Assembly: GCA_024641835.1 (NCBI GenBank)
Contig: JAHECH010000132.1
Span: 1 to 8,780, forward strand
Length of the DNA: 8,780 nt
Source: Deltaproteobacteria bacterium
Lineage (GTDB): Bacteria; Desulfobacterota; DSM-4660; Desulfatiglandales; HGW-15
Direction: 5' to 3'
Below the pieces are notes generated by a model. It was given only the letters and a program-made list of their open reading frames with translations. It was not told where the DNA came from and made no database searches. Every line of letters begins with the position of its first letter. Within the stretch, counting starts at the first letter, position 1. The position numbers and the translations under genes were made by a program. This document shows, in pieces, positions 1 to 6,046 of this stretch.

Positions 1-32
1 CAGGAGCTTGAAATCACAGGCCAGAAAAGAGG

Positions 33-641
33 TCATCTCTTCTTTATGAGCTCCAGGACATACTTCAGTCTCTCGTAGTTGTTGCATCCCAGGCTGTTTC
101 CGAGGCGGCAACTCGTGTCATAGTCGGTCAGGGATTGATCGAACTGGCCAGTCCTGTAAAGGGCATAGCCGCGATTGTTATAGGCAAGCCCAAAGTTGGG
201 ATTGATCTCAATGGCACGGTTGCAATCCTGAATGGCCTCCTGATACATCCCTTTGTTACTATAAGCTCCCGCCCGGTTTGTATAGGCGACTTCGTTGGAT
301 GGGTCGAGAGCGATGGCGGATGTCGCGGCGCTGATGGCCTGGTCCCAATCACCCTTGCTGAATTCATCCAGGCTCTTGTCAACCAGGCGACTGACTTCCG
401 CCTGAACACTAAAAGTTCTGCTCATGTCCACTTCGCCCACGGGGAAACCCTGTGAGCCCAGAGATTTGCCGCACCAAACATAGTCTCCCATGCCCTTCCA
501 GATTGCATCACATCGCATGGAATTTCCGTCCTTGAAGTACAGGTAGTACAAACCAGATCCTTCGCCAGCGACCCATGATGGCAAACCCAAGAGCATGACC
601 AAACCAAAGAGAAGACCCCATAATCCTCTGGATCTATCCAT
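33..641 (-). CDS. Exported TPR-repeat protein
   Basis: A 202-residue protein with an N-terminal signal peptide (basic MDRSR, hydrophobic stretch about residues 7-22, likely cleavage near VAG at 24-26). Residues 31-75 form a small domain with an FKDG-x-SMRCD-x-IW-x-G-x-G-x-YVW pattern and two cysteines (C44, C57) that could pair in the periplasm. Three tetratricopeptide repeats follow at about 85-118, 119-152 and 153-186, with typical helix A/B residues (W99/A102, A119/N122/G125/Y127, A153/N156/G158/Y162). TPRs are protein-binding scaffolds; the partner is unknown. The start at 641 is chosen because the signal peptide becomes N-terminal and GGGAGGGAG lies just upstream. An in-frame TTG at 731, also with a GGAGG, would add 30 residues before the signal sequence. 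The family and export are clear, the precise role is not. Confidence 0.85.
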   Translation of the reverse strand: MDRSRGLWGLLFGLVMLLGLPSWVAGEGSGLYYLYFKDGNSMRCDAIWKGMGDYVWCGKSLGSQGFPVGEVDMSRTFSVQAEVSRLVDKSLDEFSKGDWDQAISAATSAIALDPSNEVAYTNRAGAYSNKGMYQEAIQDCNRAIEINPNFGLAYNNRGYALYRTGQFDQSLTDYDTSCRLGNSLGCNNYERLKYVLELIKKR

Positions 642-815
642 TTTGAAAGACTCCCTCCCTGCTTTGATTCTCACAAGGGCCTGATTGAACTCGCCCAGTT
701 CGGGGTGGGGAAGCACCTCGCAGAAGCTCAAGGACGTTCCTCCACCTGTTATTCAAATATCCCGGAGAACTTCCAATTAAATTGATTGCTACAAATAGAG
801 CAAAAATGATGTTTA

Positions 816-844
816 ATTTTATCTAATTTATTTTTCTTTGTCAA
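816..844 (-). promoter_or_regulatory. Strong sigma70-like promoter for the TPR gene
   Basis: On the minus strand, a perfect TTGACA (839-844) is followed after exactly 17 bases by TAAAAT (816-821). The flanks are very AT-rich. Transcription would start near 809, leaving a leader of about 170 nt before the ATG at 641, or about 80 nt before the alternative TTG at 731. Confidence 0.65.
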
Positions 845-1113
845 TGATTTCGACGTTTTGGTTTCCTATGACTAAACTCGACCCAAATCCCCTCAGAAAG
901 CCTGCCTTGAGCCCCAGCGCAACCTCTCTTCGCATTTCAGGGTGCACATCCAGTTTCTCGGAGAAAATCGCCCGTACGGGTTGGCTGAGATAGCGGGTAA
1001 TGCGATAAGCTTTCCCGCATCACGCATGGAGGGAGATGGAGTCAAAGACGGGGGAGAAACAAATCACGGACTTTTGCCGTGGACCAGACTTCGAGTGTTT
1101 TGGTTTTTTGGAG

Positions 1114-1181
1114 GTCGGGATCGCGATTCCAAGACCCGGAAGCCCTCTCAGAGGATTGCACACCATCGGGTGGGCTTCCGG
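1114..1181. repeat. Two adjacent inverted repeats, possible structured element
   Basis: CCGGAAGCCC (1136-1145) is exactly complementary to GGGCTTCCGG (1172-1181), a 10-bp stem with a 26-nt loop. Immediately upstream, GGGATCGCGATTCC (1117-1130) is a near-palindrome around a perfect ATCGCGAT core, flanked by GGTC (1113-1116) and GACC (1133-1136). There is no T-run on either side, so a classical intrinsic terminator is unlikely. It lies 64 bases past the SCP2 stop codon on the minus strand and could be a 3' stabilising hairpin or a dispersed intergenic repeat. Confidence 0.5.
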
Positions 1182-1244
1182 CTGTTCCTGGTTACACTCG
1201 CTCATGTGGAATGAAGCTGACACAAAAGGAAGAGCAGCCTCAGG

Positions 1245-1571
1245 CTAGAATGGGAAAAGGTCGGGTATTCGCTGAGCGAGCATGATGTCACCGCTGACCT
1301 TCAGCTTTCCGCTCATGAAGGCCTGCATACCATTGATCTGTTTGTTGACCATGGCAAGCCAAGTTTCAGCGGACATGGTCAGCGTGACGGTGGGAGCATT
1401 CGCCCTGCCCTCACTCACCTGGCAGGTTTCACCCTTCACCACCACATTCCAGTTTCCCCCTCCCTGGCCGGTAATGTCAAACTGGAAAACCGCATTGACG
1501 TTCTTGGCCGCATTGGGATTAAAAGTCTGGGGTACCCTGCTGAAAACCTCTTTGACGTCGGTGATAGCCAT
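1245..1571 (-). CDS. SCP2 sterol-carrier-domain protein
   Basis: A 108-residue single-domain protein of the SCP-2 family, which binds lipids or fatty acyl-CoA in a hydrophobic tunnel. The typical C-terminal half is clear: APTVTLTMSAETWLAMV (59-75), then NGMQAFMSGKLKVSGD (80-95) and a final helix MLAQRIPDL. No signal peptide or other domain is present, so it is probably cytosolic. The ATG at 1571 is chosen over the TTG at 1577 because AAGGAG sits 9 bases before the ATG but only 3 before the TTG. It is divergent from the flavoprotein/dienoyl-CoA isomerase pair, which suggests a shared link to acyl-CoA or lipid handling (inference). The true ligand is unknown. Confidence 0.9.
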   Translation of the reverse strand: MAITDVKEVFSRVPQTFNPNAAKNVNAVFQFDITGQGGGNWNVVVKGETCQVSEGRANAPTVTLTMSAETWLAMVNKQINGMQAFMSGKLKVSGDIMLAQRIPDLFPF

Positions 1572-1605
1572 TATCAAGATCTCCTTTCCCTGATGATGTT
1601 TCTAA

Positions 1606-1617
1606 ATTTCATGAAAT
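1606..1617. promoter_or_regulatory. 12-bp perfect palindrome, possible operator
   Basis: ATTTCATGAAAT is a perfect palindrome lying between the candidate SCP2 promoter and its ribosome binding site (minus strand), where a bound repressor would block transcription. The regulator is not identifiable from the sequence and the site is short enough to be chance. Confidence 0.3.
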
Positions 1618-1646
1618 CTCGCCGCGGGTCGAGTGAATAAGGTCCA

Positions 1647-1675
1647 AGTCTACATAAGTTCGCCTTCATGATCAA
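1647..1675 (-). promoter_or_regulatory. Candidate promoter for the SCP2 gene
   Basis: On the minus strand TTGATC (1670-1675) is followed after 17 bases by TAGACT (1647-1652), four of six matches in each box. The predicted start near 1640 leaves a leader of about 70 nt containing the palindrome at 1606-1617. Confidence 0.35.
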
Positions 1676-1786
1676 CGGGAAAAGAGCGGCATAGATCGTC
1701 AAGATCCTATCCATGAGAACGGAATCCCAAAAAGAGTCAGCGTGAAAAGGCCGTTCAAATTACGTCTGACCAAACAAATGACTTTC

Positions 1787-1815
1787 TTGCCACGAGAACA
1801 AAGGATAGGTATAGT
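1787..1815 (+). promoter_or_regulatory. Candidate promoter for the flavoprotein/crotonase unit
   Basis: TTGCCA (1787-1792) and TATAGT (1810-1815) each match the sigma70 consensus at five of six positions, with an optimal 17-base spacer. Transcription would start near 1822, giving a leader of about 147 nt before the ATG at 1969. No terminator-like hairpin or known riboswitch was recognised in that leader. Confidence 0.55.
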
Positions 1816-1968
1816 TGCAGCATTGAATTACATTCTCCGCCTCAAAGCGAATGGGTCGGTCTCGTACAGAGATAGCCGTCCCCATGGCCGCAGGGCCTGT
1901 TGTTTTCTTCCTACTACGCTCAGGCCAACCAAAGGGGGCCGAATCCAACTTATGAGGCGGAATGGAGA

Positions 1969-2955
1969 ATGACCGTGTTCGACACAAAGATTACAGAGAT
2001 GCTGGGAATCAAGTATCCTATTATTGGCGGAACCATGATGTGGGTTACCAACTCAGAGTTCACCGCAAGCATTTCGAACGCAGGGGGTCTCGGTATCCTG
2101 GCCTCTGCCATGTATCCGAGCCGTGAAGTTTTTGCAGAAGCGATTACGCGTGTCCTTGATCTCACGGACAAGCCATTTGCCGTCAATCTCAACCTGTTTC
2201 CTATGATGCGGCCCATTGACAATGACGAGTACCTGGATGTGATGATTGAAAAAGGTCTCCGTGTTGTGGAGACATCCGGGCACTCCGCTCCTGAGACCCT
2301 ATGCAGCCGCTTTAAAGAAGCTGGTTTGACGTGGATACACAAGTGCGTGGGAATTCGCTATGCCCTCAAGGTGCAAGAGATGGGAGCGGATATCGTCACG
2401 GTTGTCGGCTACGAGAACGGGGGCGCAACAGGCAAGCTAGATATCGGCACCATAGTCCTCGTGCCCAGGGCCGCTGAGGTTCTTAGAATCCCCGTCATCG
2501 GCGGCGGGGGAATCTCCGATGGCCGAGGGTTCCTTGCTGTTCTTGCCCTTGGCGCCCAGGGTGTGATTATGGGTACGAGACTCCTTGCAACTCAAGAGTC
2601 CCCAATCCACAAGGAGTTGAAACAGGCCTTGATTGAGGCGAGTGAACTCGACACCATGCTCATCATGCGCTCCATTGGAGCGACACACAGGGTGTGGGCA
2701 AACGGGGCTGCAAAAAAGTGTGTGGAACTTGAAGCAGCACAGGTCAACTTGCCCGAGATCCTACGCGTTGTGGCGGGCGAAAAAGCGAAGTCTATGTATG
2801 AGAAGGGAAGCTTGGATGCAGGGGTGATTTCTTGCGGCCAGGGGATAGGGTTGGCTCATGATATCCCCACGGTCAAGGAGCTTTTCGACAGAATCATCGC
2901 AGAGGCAGCGGACACTGTGAAGAGGCTTGCAGGAAGCGGAATAAATTCCAAATAG
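1969..2955 (+). CDS. Nitronate monooxygenase / FabK-family FMN flavoprotein
   Basis: A 328-residue TIM-barrel flavoprotein of the 2-nitropropane dioxygenase / enoyl-ACP reductase II family. The N-terminal signature is KYPIIGGTMMWVTNSEF (15-31) followed by SNAGGLGIL (36-44). FMN phosphate-binding elements are IPVIGGGGISDGRG (174-187) and LGAQGVIMGTRLLATQES (194-211). Length fits the family. Odd feature: the family's catalytic His in the EAGGHxG motif is replaced by Ala153 in GYENGGATGK (147-156), so ordinary nitronate oxidation may be lost or altered. The ATG at 1969 follows GAGGCGG and begins where family homology starts; an upstream start at 1900 would add 23 unlike residues. The crotonase gene follows after 80 bases with no terminator, suggesting an operon in acyl-CoA or CoA-ester metabolism. 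Family assignment is secure, substrate is not. Confidence 0.88.
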   Translation: MTVFDTKITEMLGIKYPIIGGTMMWVTNSEFTASISNAGGLGILASAMYPSREVFAEAITRVLDLTDKPFAVNLNLFPMMRPIDNDEYLDVMIEKGLRVVETSGHSAPETLCSRFKEAGLTWIHKCVGIRYALKVQEMGADIVTVVGYENGGATGKLDIGTIVLVPRAAEVLRIPVIGGGGISDGRGFLAVLALGAQGVIMGTRLLATQESPIHKELKQALIEASELDTMLIMRSIGATHRVWANGAAKKCVELEAAQVNLPEILRVVAGEKAKSMYEKGSLDAGVISCGQGIGLAHDIPTVKELFDRIIAEAADTVKRLAGSGINSK

Positions 2956-3035
2956 CGCACCTGCGAATTAAACGGGAAAGGTTTTCTTGGGCAAAAGGCT
3001 TACTGAGTCTAATTGGAGGATCAAGGAGGGAACTC

Positions 3036-3842
3036 ATGGGTGAGAAAGACCTGTTCACGGTTGAAAGAGAAGAACACGTCGTATGGTTGACCTTGAACCG
3101 CCCCGAAAAACGCAATGCCATGACCCTTGAGTTCTTTGATGGGCTTGTCAGTCACTTCAGAGCATTTGACCAGGACCCGCAAGTGAGAGTGGTGGTCATC
3201 AAGGCGGCGGGGGAAAGTTTCACCGCGGGGATCGACCTTTTTGGTCTCGGGCGACTGCTTCAGGGGGAAGGTGCCGACTTTCGAGAAGAGCTGAGGAAAA
3301 AAATCCTGCAGCTCCAGGAGGGGATGAATGCGCTTGAGCGGTGTCGAAAACCAGTCCTTGCGGCGGTTCACAGCCACTGCATCGGAGGAGGTGTAGATCT
3401 TCTCAGCGCCTGCGATATTCGTATGGCGAGCCGCGATGCGGTGTTTTCCATCAGGGAGACACGGATCGCCATTGTGGCTGATCTGGGCACTCTGCAGCGC
3501 CTTCCTTATATTATCGGTCATGGATGGTTCCGCGAACTCGCGCTGACGGGAAGAAACTTTTCAGCGGAAGAGGCTCATAAGATGGGGTTCATCACCCATC
3601 TGTGCGCGGACAGGCAGAGTCTTTACCAGGAGGCAAAAAGGGTAGCAAAGGAAATTGCCGAATGTTCTCCCCTGGCCGTGCAAGGCGCCAAGGAGGTGAT
3701 CAACTACAGCCGGGATCATGGCGTGTATCCAGGGCTTGAATATGTCGCTCAGAAGAATGCCGCCATTCTGCCCAGCGAAGATCTCATGGAGGCATTCAAA
3801 TCGTTTCTCGAGAAAAGGCCAGCGCGATTCAAGGGTAAATGA
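3036..3842 (+). CDS. Crotonase-family protein, likely dienoyl-CoA isomerase
   Basis: A 268-residue enoyl-CoA hydratase/isomerase superfamily protein. The oxyanion-hole segments are FTAGIDL (62-68) and CIGGGVDLLSACD (115-127). Three acids, D121, E141 and D149, are spaced 20 and 28 residues apart, exactly like D176, E196 and D204 of rat delta3,5-delta2,4-dienoyl-CoA isomerase (ECH1), and the surrounding ADLGTLQRLP also resembles ECH1. Classical hydratase glutamates are not in the usual pattern. ECH1-type enzymes shift double bonds of 3,5-dienoyl-CoA during unsaturated fatty acid degradation; in anaerobes related crotonases also act on other unsaturated acyl-CoAs. AAGGAGGG lies 6 bases before the ATG. 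It is probably co-transcribed with the flavoprotein upstream. Confidence 0.9.
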   Translation: MGEKDLFTVEREEHVVWLTLNRPEKRNAMTLEFFDGLVSHFRAFDQDPQVRVVVIKAAGESFTAGIDLFGLGRLLQGEGADFREELRKKILQLQEGMNALERCRKPVLAAVHSHCIGGGVDLLSACDIRMASRDAVFSIRETRIAIVADLGTLQRLPYIIGHGWFRELALTGRNFSAEEAHKMGFITHLCADRQSLYQEAKRVAKEIAECSPLAVQGAKEVINYSRDHGVYPGLEYVAQKNAAILPSEDLMEAFKSFLEKRPARFKGK

Positions 3843-3872
3843 GTCACAAGGGAAAGAAGGTTGAGATACAGG

Positions 3873-3901
3873 TTGCTGGACGAAGTAAAAAACGTTATAC
3901 T
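3873..3901 (+). promoter_or_regulatory. Candidate promoter in the cold-shock gene leader
   Basis: TTGCTG (3873-3878), a 17-base spacer and TATACT (3896-3901, five of six matches) would start a transcript near 3908, giving a leader of about 285 nt before the cold-shock gene. A second possibility is TTGACC at 4044-4049 with a weak CATATG at 4066-4071, leaving about 115 nt. Long 5' leaders are characteristic of cold-shock genes. The 350-base interval 3843-4192 holds no other convincing gene, and no clear terminator was seen after the crotonase gene. Confidence 0.35.
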
Positions 3902-4192
3902 ATGATCAAATATATCAAGTGGTTTGCCTCAAAGGCTCCAAGAGGAACGAGGTCTAAGGTGTCAGAGAAAAATTGGAATGAGAGAGCTCGGTGAGGGGAT
4001 TTTTTGTGGAGCGATTCATTGCTCAATCGAAGTTTCTTTTCCCTTGACCTTTGGACAGAGGATGACATATGGTGCTCGAACGAATTTACCCGGATCTCCC
4101 TGTCAGTGCTACGTTGGTTTGTTGCTTTTGTGTATGTGCTTAGCCTGAGACGCAGGCCCACGGCGAGACGTATATGAAAGGAGGTTATCACT

Positions 4193-4393
4193 TTGGCAGA
4201 GGGAGTTGTAAAGTGGTTTAATGCGAACAAGGGTTATGGTTTTATCAAACGTGAGGAGGGGCAGGACTTGTTCGTCCATTACTCTTCTATCACCATGAAA
4301 GGGTACAAGAGCCTCGCAGAAGGGGATCGTGTCAGTTTTGATCTTGAAGAGACCGACCGAGGGCCTCAGGCAAAGAACGTTGTTAAGATCTAG
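4193..4393 (+). CDS. csp: Cold-shock domain protein (CspA family)
   Basis: A 66-residue single cold-shock domain that binds single-stranded RNA/DNA and acts as an RNA chaperone in the cytoplasm. RNP1 is KGYGFI (13-18) and RNP2 is LFVH (26-29); the nucleic-acid-stacking aromatics W8, F9, Y15, F17, F27 and H29 are present, and length is typical. The start is a TTG (UUG) codon at 4193, supported by AAAGGAGG (4177-4184) eight bases upstream and by alignment of MAEGVVKWFN to the family N-terminus. It has a long upstream leader and appears to be a single-gene unit. Confidence 0.95.
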   Translation: MAEGVVKWFNANKGYGFIKREEGQDLFVHYSSITMKGYKSLAEGDRVSFDLEETDRGPQAKNVVKI

Positions 4394-4878
4394 CTGAAAA
4401 CCCTAAATGCAAGAATCCATCCCCCTTTGACAGAGATACTGGATCTCTTATGGCACTGCAAAAGGCTCAGGCGTCAGCGGATTGAGCCATGACGCGGCCT
4501 CGTTGCCCTTCTGGCAAAGGCAAGCCGGCGGCAGCAAGAACTGAAACCAGGGGCAGAACGCGTTGAAAGCGGAAAGCGGTTTCTTATTCTTTGGCTTGGC
4601 AGCTGAAGTCAACAGGTTTGCTCAAAGGGCAGAGGGTCTCCTGTTTTTCCGATTTCACTATCCTAAAGGCATGTATTTCCCTTAGTTTTCACCAAAGTTC
4701 CTCGACAAAAACGTCAAAGGCTTCATCCGCCATGAGGAGCTCCCTTCCACTCAAGATCCGGCAACACTGAATCAGTTTGCTGTTTCCGATGGGAAACCCC
4801 TATTCATCCCGGATATATGCTCCCAACGTACGTAGGATAAAATGGACCTCTTCCCTACGAAGATTCGTAATGAAGCTC

Positions 4879-4896
4879 CCCGCAGCAAGCTGCGGG
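4879..4896. repeat. REP-like palindromic hairpin
   Basis: CCCGCAG and CTGCGGG form a perfect 7-bp stem around a CAAG loop. The GC-rich stem, tiny loop and intergenic location resemble repetitive extragenic palindromes, and no T-run follows, arguing against a terminator. Only one copy is present in the window, so repetitiveness is inferred. Confidence 0.45.
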
Positions 4897-5029
4897 CTAT
4901 CACAGCGGAATTGCGCCGTTGCCAAACTGAGCCTAGCTGGAGCGCCCCGGGGGTGTTCTCTCAGAGGGGTATGTGAAGGTATTTTCGGGATGCGATTGTG
5001 GATTTGTGGCGATAAATGGAGAAGGAGAA

Positions 5030-5057
5030 TTGAATATTCATAAAGTTTGTGTATATT
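5030..5057 (+). promoter_or_regulatory. Candidate promoter for the DUF362 / Fe-S operon
   Basis: TTGAAT (5030-5035, four of six matches) and TATATT (5052-5057, five of six) are separated by 16 bases in an AT-rich patch. Transcription would begin near 5064, about 45 nt before the DUF362 start codon. Confidence 0.5.
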
Positions 5058-5107
5058 AATAAGCTTAGAGCGGATGCCACAAAGTGGTAACTTGAAAGGC
5101 CAGGGAT

Positions 5108-6046
5108 ATGGATCAAGAAAGGATGAGCCGGAGGGAATTTCTCAGGAAAACAGCTGGGTGCGCGGCTTACGCTGCAGCAGGCGTGACGTTGTCAGGTTTT
5201 CAGAGCGAGCGAGCATGGGCAGAGAAACAACCCAACATCGTGATCGCCAATGGTAGGCCTGGCGCAGGTACCAGAGCTGTTGTGAACGCCATGGGAGGGA
5301 TGGAGCGCTTTGTCAAACCTGGGAACAAAGTGGTCATCAAGCCAAACATGAGTTTTCCCAATCCTCCGGACTGGGGAACCACAACGCACCCAGAAGTCAT
5401 CAAAGAACTGACCAAGATGTGCCTCAAGGCGGGCGCTGCTTCTGTTCTAGTGCTGGACAATCCTCTTCGGAGCTCTGAACTTTGCGTGGAGAGGTCAGGG
5501 CTCAGGAAAGCTTGTGAGGACCTGCCCCAGACACATGTCCAGGGACTCACCGATAAGAGCTTCTACCAGGAGGTGAAGGTTCCCGACGGAAAGGAGCTCC
5601 CATCCACTATGGTGATGAAAAGGGTCCTCGAATCGAATGTTCTGATTGCTGTGCCTGTAGCCAAGTCCCACAGCGCAACCGGGGTAAGCCTAGCTCTCAA
5701 GGGGATGATGGGACTCATCTATGACCGGAGAGACTTCCATTTAAACCTTGATCTGGACGTGGCTATTGTGGATCTGTGTACCGTGCTCAAGCCAAAATTG
5801 ACGGTCATTGACGCATCGCGGATCTTGTCGGATGGGGGCCCAGGAGGCCCTGGAAAGGTCATCCCCATGAACAAGATCATCGCTTCGACGGACATGGTTG
5901 CTGCGGACGCTGTGGCTGTGGAACTGGGGACTTGGTATGGCAGGAAATTCAAGGCTCACCAGGTCAAACATATCCAAATAGCCCACCAGCGAGGTCTGGG
6001 TAATATGGATGTAGCAAGCCAAGCCATCAAAGAGGTCGATGCATGA
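5108..6046 (+). CDS. Tat-exported DUF362 protein
   Basis: A 312-residue protein with a twin-arginine signal: SRREFLRKTAG (7-17), a hydrophobic AAYAAAGVTLSG and probable cleavage after AWA (36-38). The mature part carries the DUF362 pattern: VVIKPNMSFP (75-84), TTHPEVIKELTKMCLKAGA (92-110), VAKSHSATGVSLALKGMMGL (184-203), LTVIDASRIL-x-DGGPGGPG (231-249) and DMVAADAVAVELG (262-274). It lacks the extra ferredoxin-type clusters some DUF362 proteins carry at the C-terminus. Tat export implies folding, perhaps with a cofactor, before transport to the periplasm. The biochemical role of DUF362 is not known to me. Start at 5108 is preceded by GAAAGG; M6 has no proper spacing. Its stop overlaps the next start (ATGA), indicating translational coupling with the Fe-S membrane protein, its probable partner. 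Confidence 0.88.
   Translation: MDQERMSRREFLRKTAGCAAYAAAGVTLSGFQSERAWAEKQPNIVIANGRPGAGTRAVVNAMGGMERFVKPGNKVVIKPNMSFPNPPDWGTTTHPEVIKELTKMCLKAGAASVLVLDNPLRSSELCVERSGLRKACEDLPQTHVQGLTDKSFYQEVKVPDGKELPSTMVMKRVLESNVLIAVPVAKSHSATGVSLALKGMMGLIYDRRDFHLNLDLDVAIVDLCTVLKPKLTVIDASRILSDGGPGGPGKVIPMNKIIASTDMVAADAVAVELGTWYGRKFKAHQVKHIQIAHQRGLGNMDVASQAIKEVDA

Larger units (their letters stand above)
732..1244. other. Gene-free region between the TPR and SCP2 genes
   Basis: About 510 bases without a convincing gene. Short ORFs in several frames have no recognisable motif, overlap one another and lack good ribosome binding sites. Positions 760-860 are AT-rich and carry the TPR promoter; the rest is GC-richer and carries the inverted repeats at 1114-1181. 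Both flanking genes are on the minus strand, so this segment lies downstream of the SCP2 gene and upstream of the TPR gene. Confidence 0.6.
4394..5107. other. Gene-free region after the cold-shock gene
   Basis: About 710 bases without a convincing gene. A 6-bp hairpin AGAGAT/ATCTCT (4432-4448) shortly after the cold-shock stop lacks a proper T-run and is only a weak terminator candidate. CGTAGG (4831-4836) pairs with CCTACG (4854-4859), and a stronger hairpin follows at 4879-4896. The ORFs at 4777-5043 and 5047-5256 have no domain, no good ribosome binding site and cross the repeat or the next gene, so they are not called. The end carries the promoter of the DUF362 operon. A decayed mobile element or repeat cluster is possible but not demonstrable here. 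Confidence 0.55.

Noticed and set aside
135..455. 106-residue plus-strand ORF
   Set aside because: It is the antisense shadow of the TPR gene, whose repeat pattern and signal peptide are clear.
1136..1181. Intrinsic terminator for the SCP2 gene
   Set aside because: The stem is strong but no T-run follows on the minus strand.
1742..1972. 76-residue plus-strand ORF ahead of the flavoprotein
   Set aside because: It spans a good promoter and runs into the flavoprotein start in another frame; no domain and no convincing ribosome binding site.
3895..4230. 111-residue minus-strand ORF over the cold-shock leader
   Set aside because: No recognisable domain, no ribosome binding site, and it overlaps the start of a certain gene on the other strand.
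4777..5043. 88-residue plus-strand ORF
   Set aside because: Crosses the REP-like hairpin, has no motif and lacks a ribosome binding site; probably random reading through a repeat.
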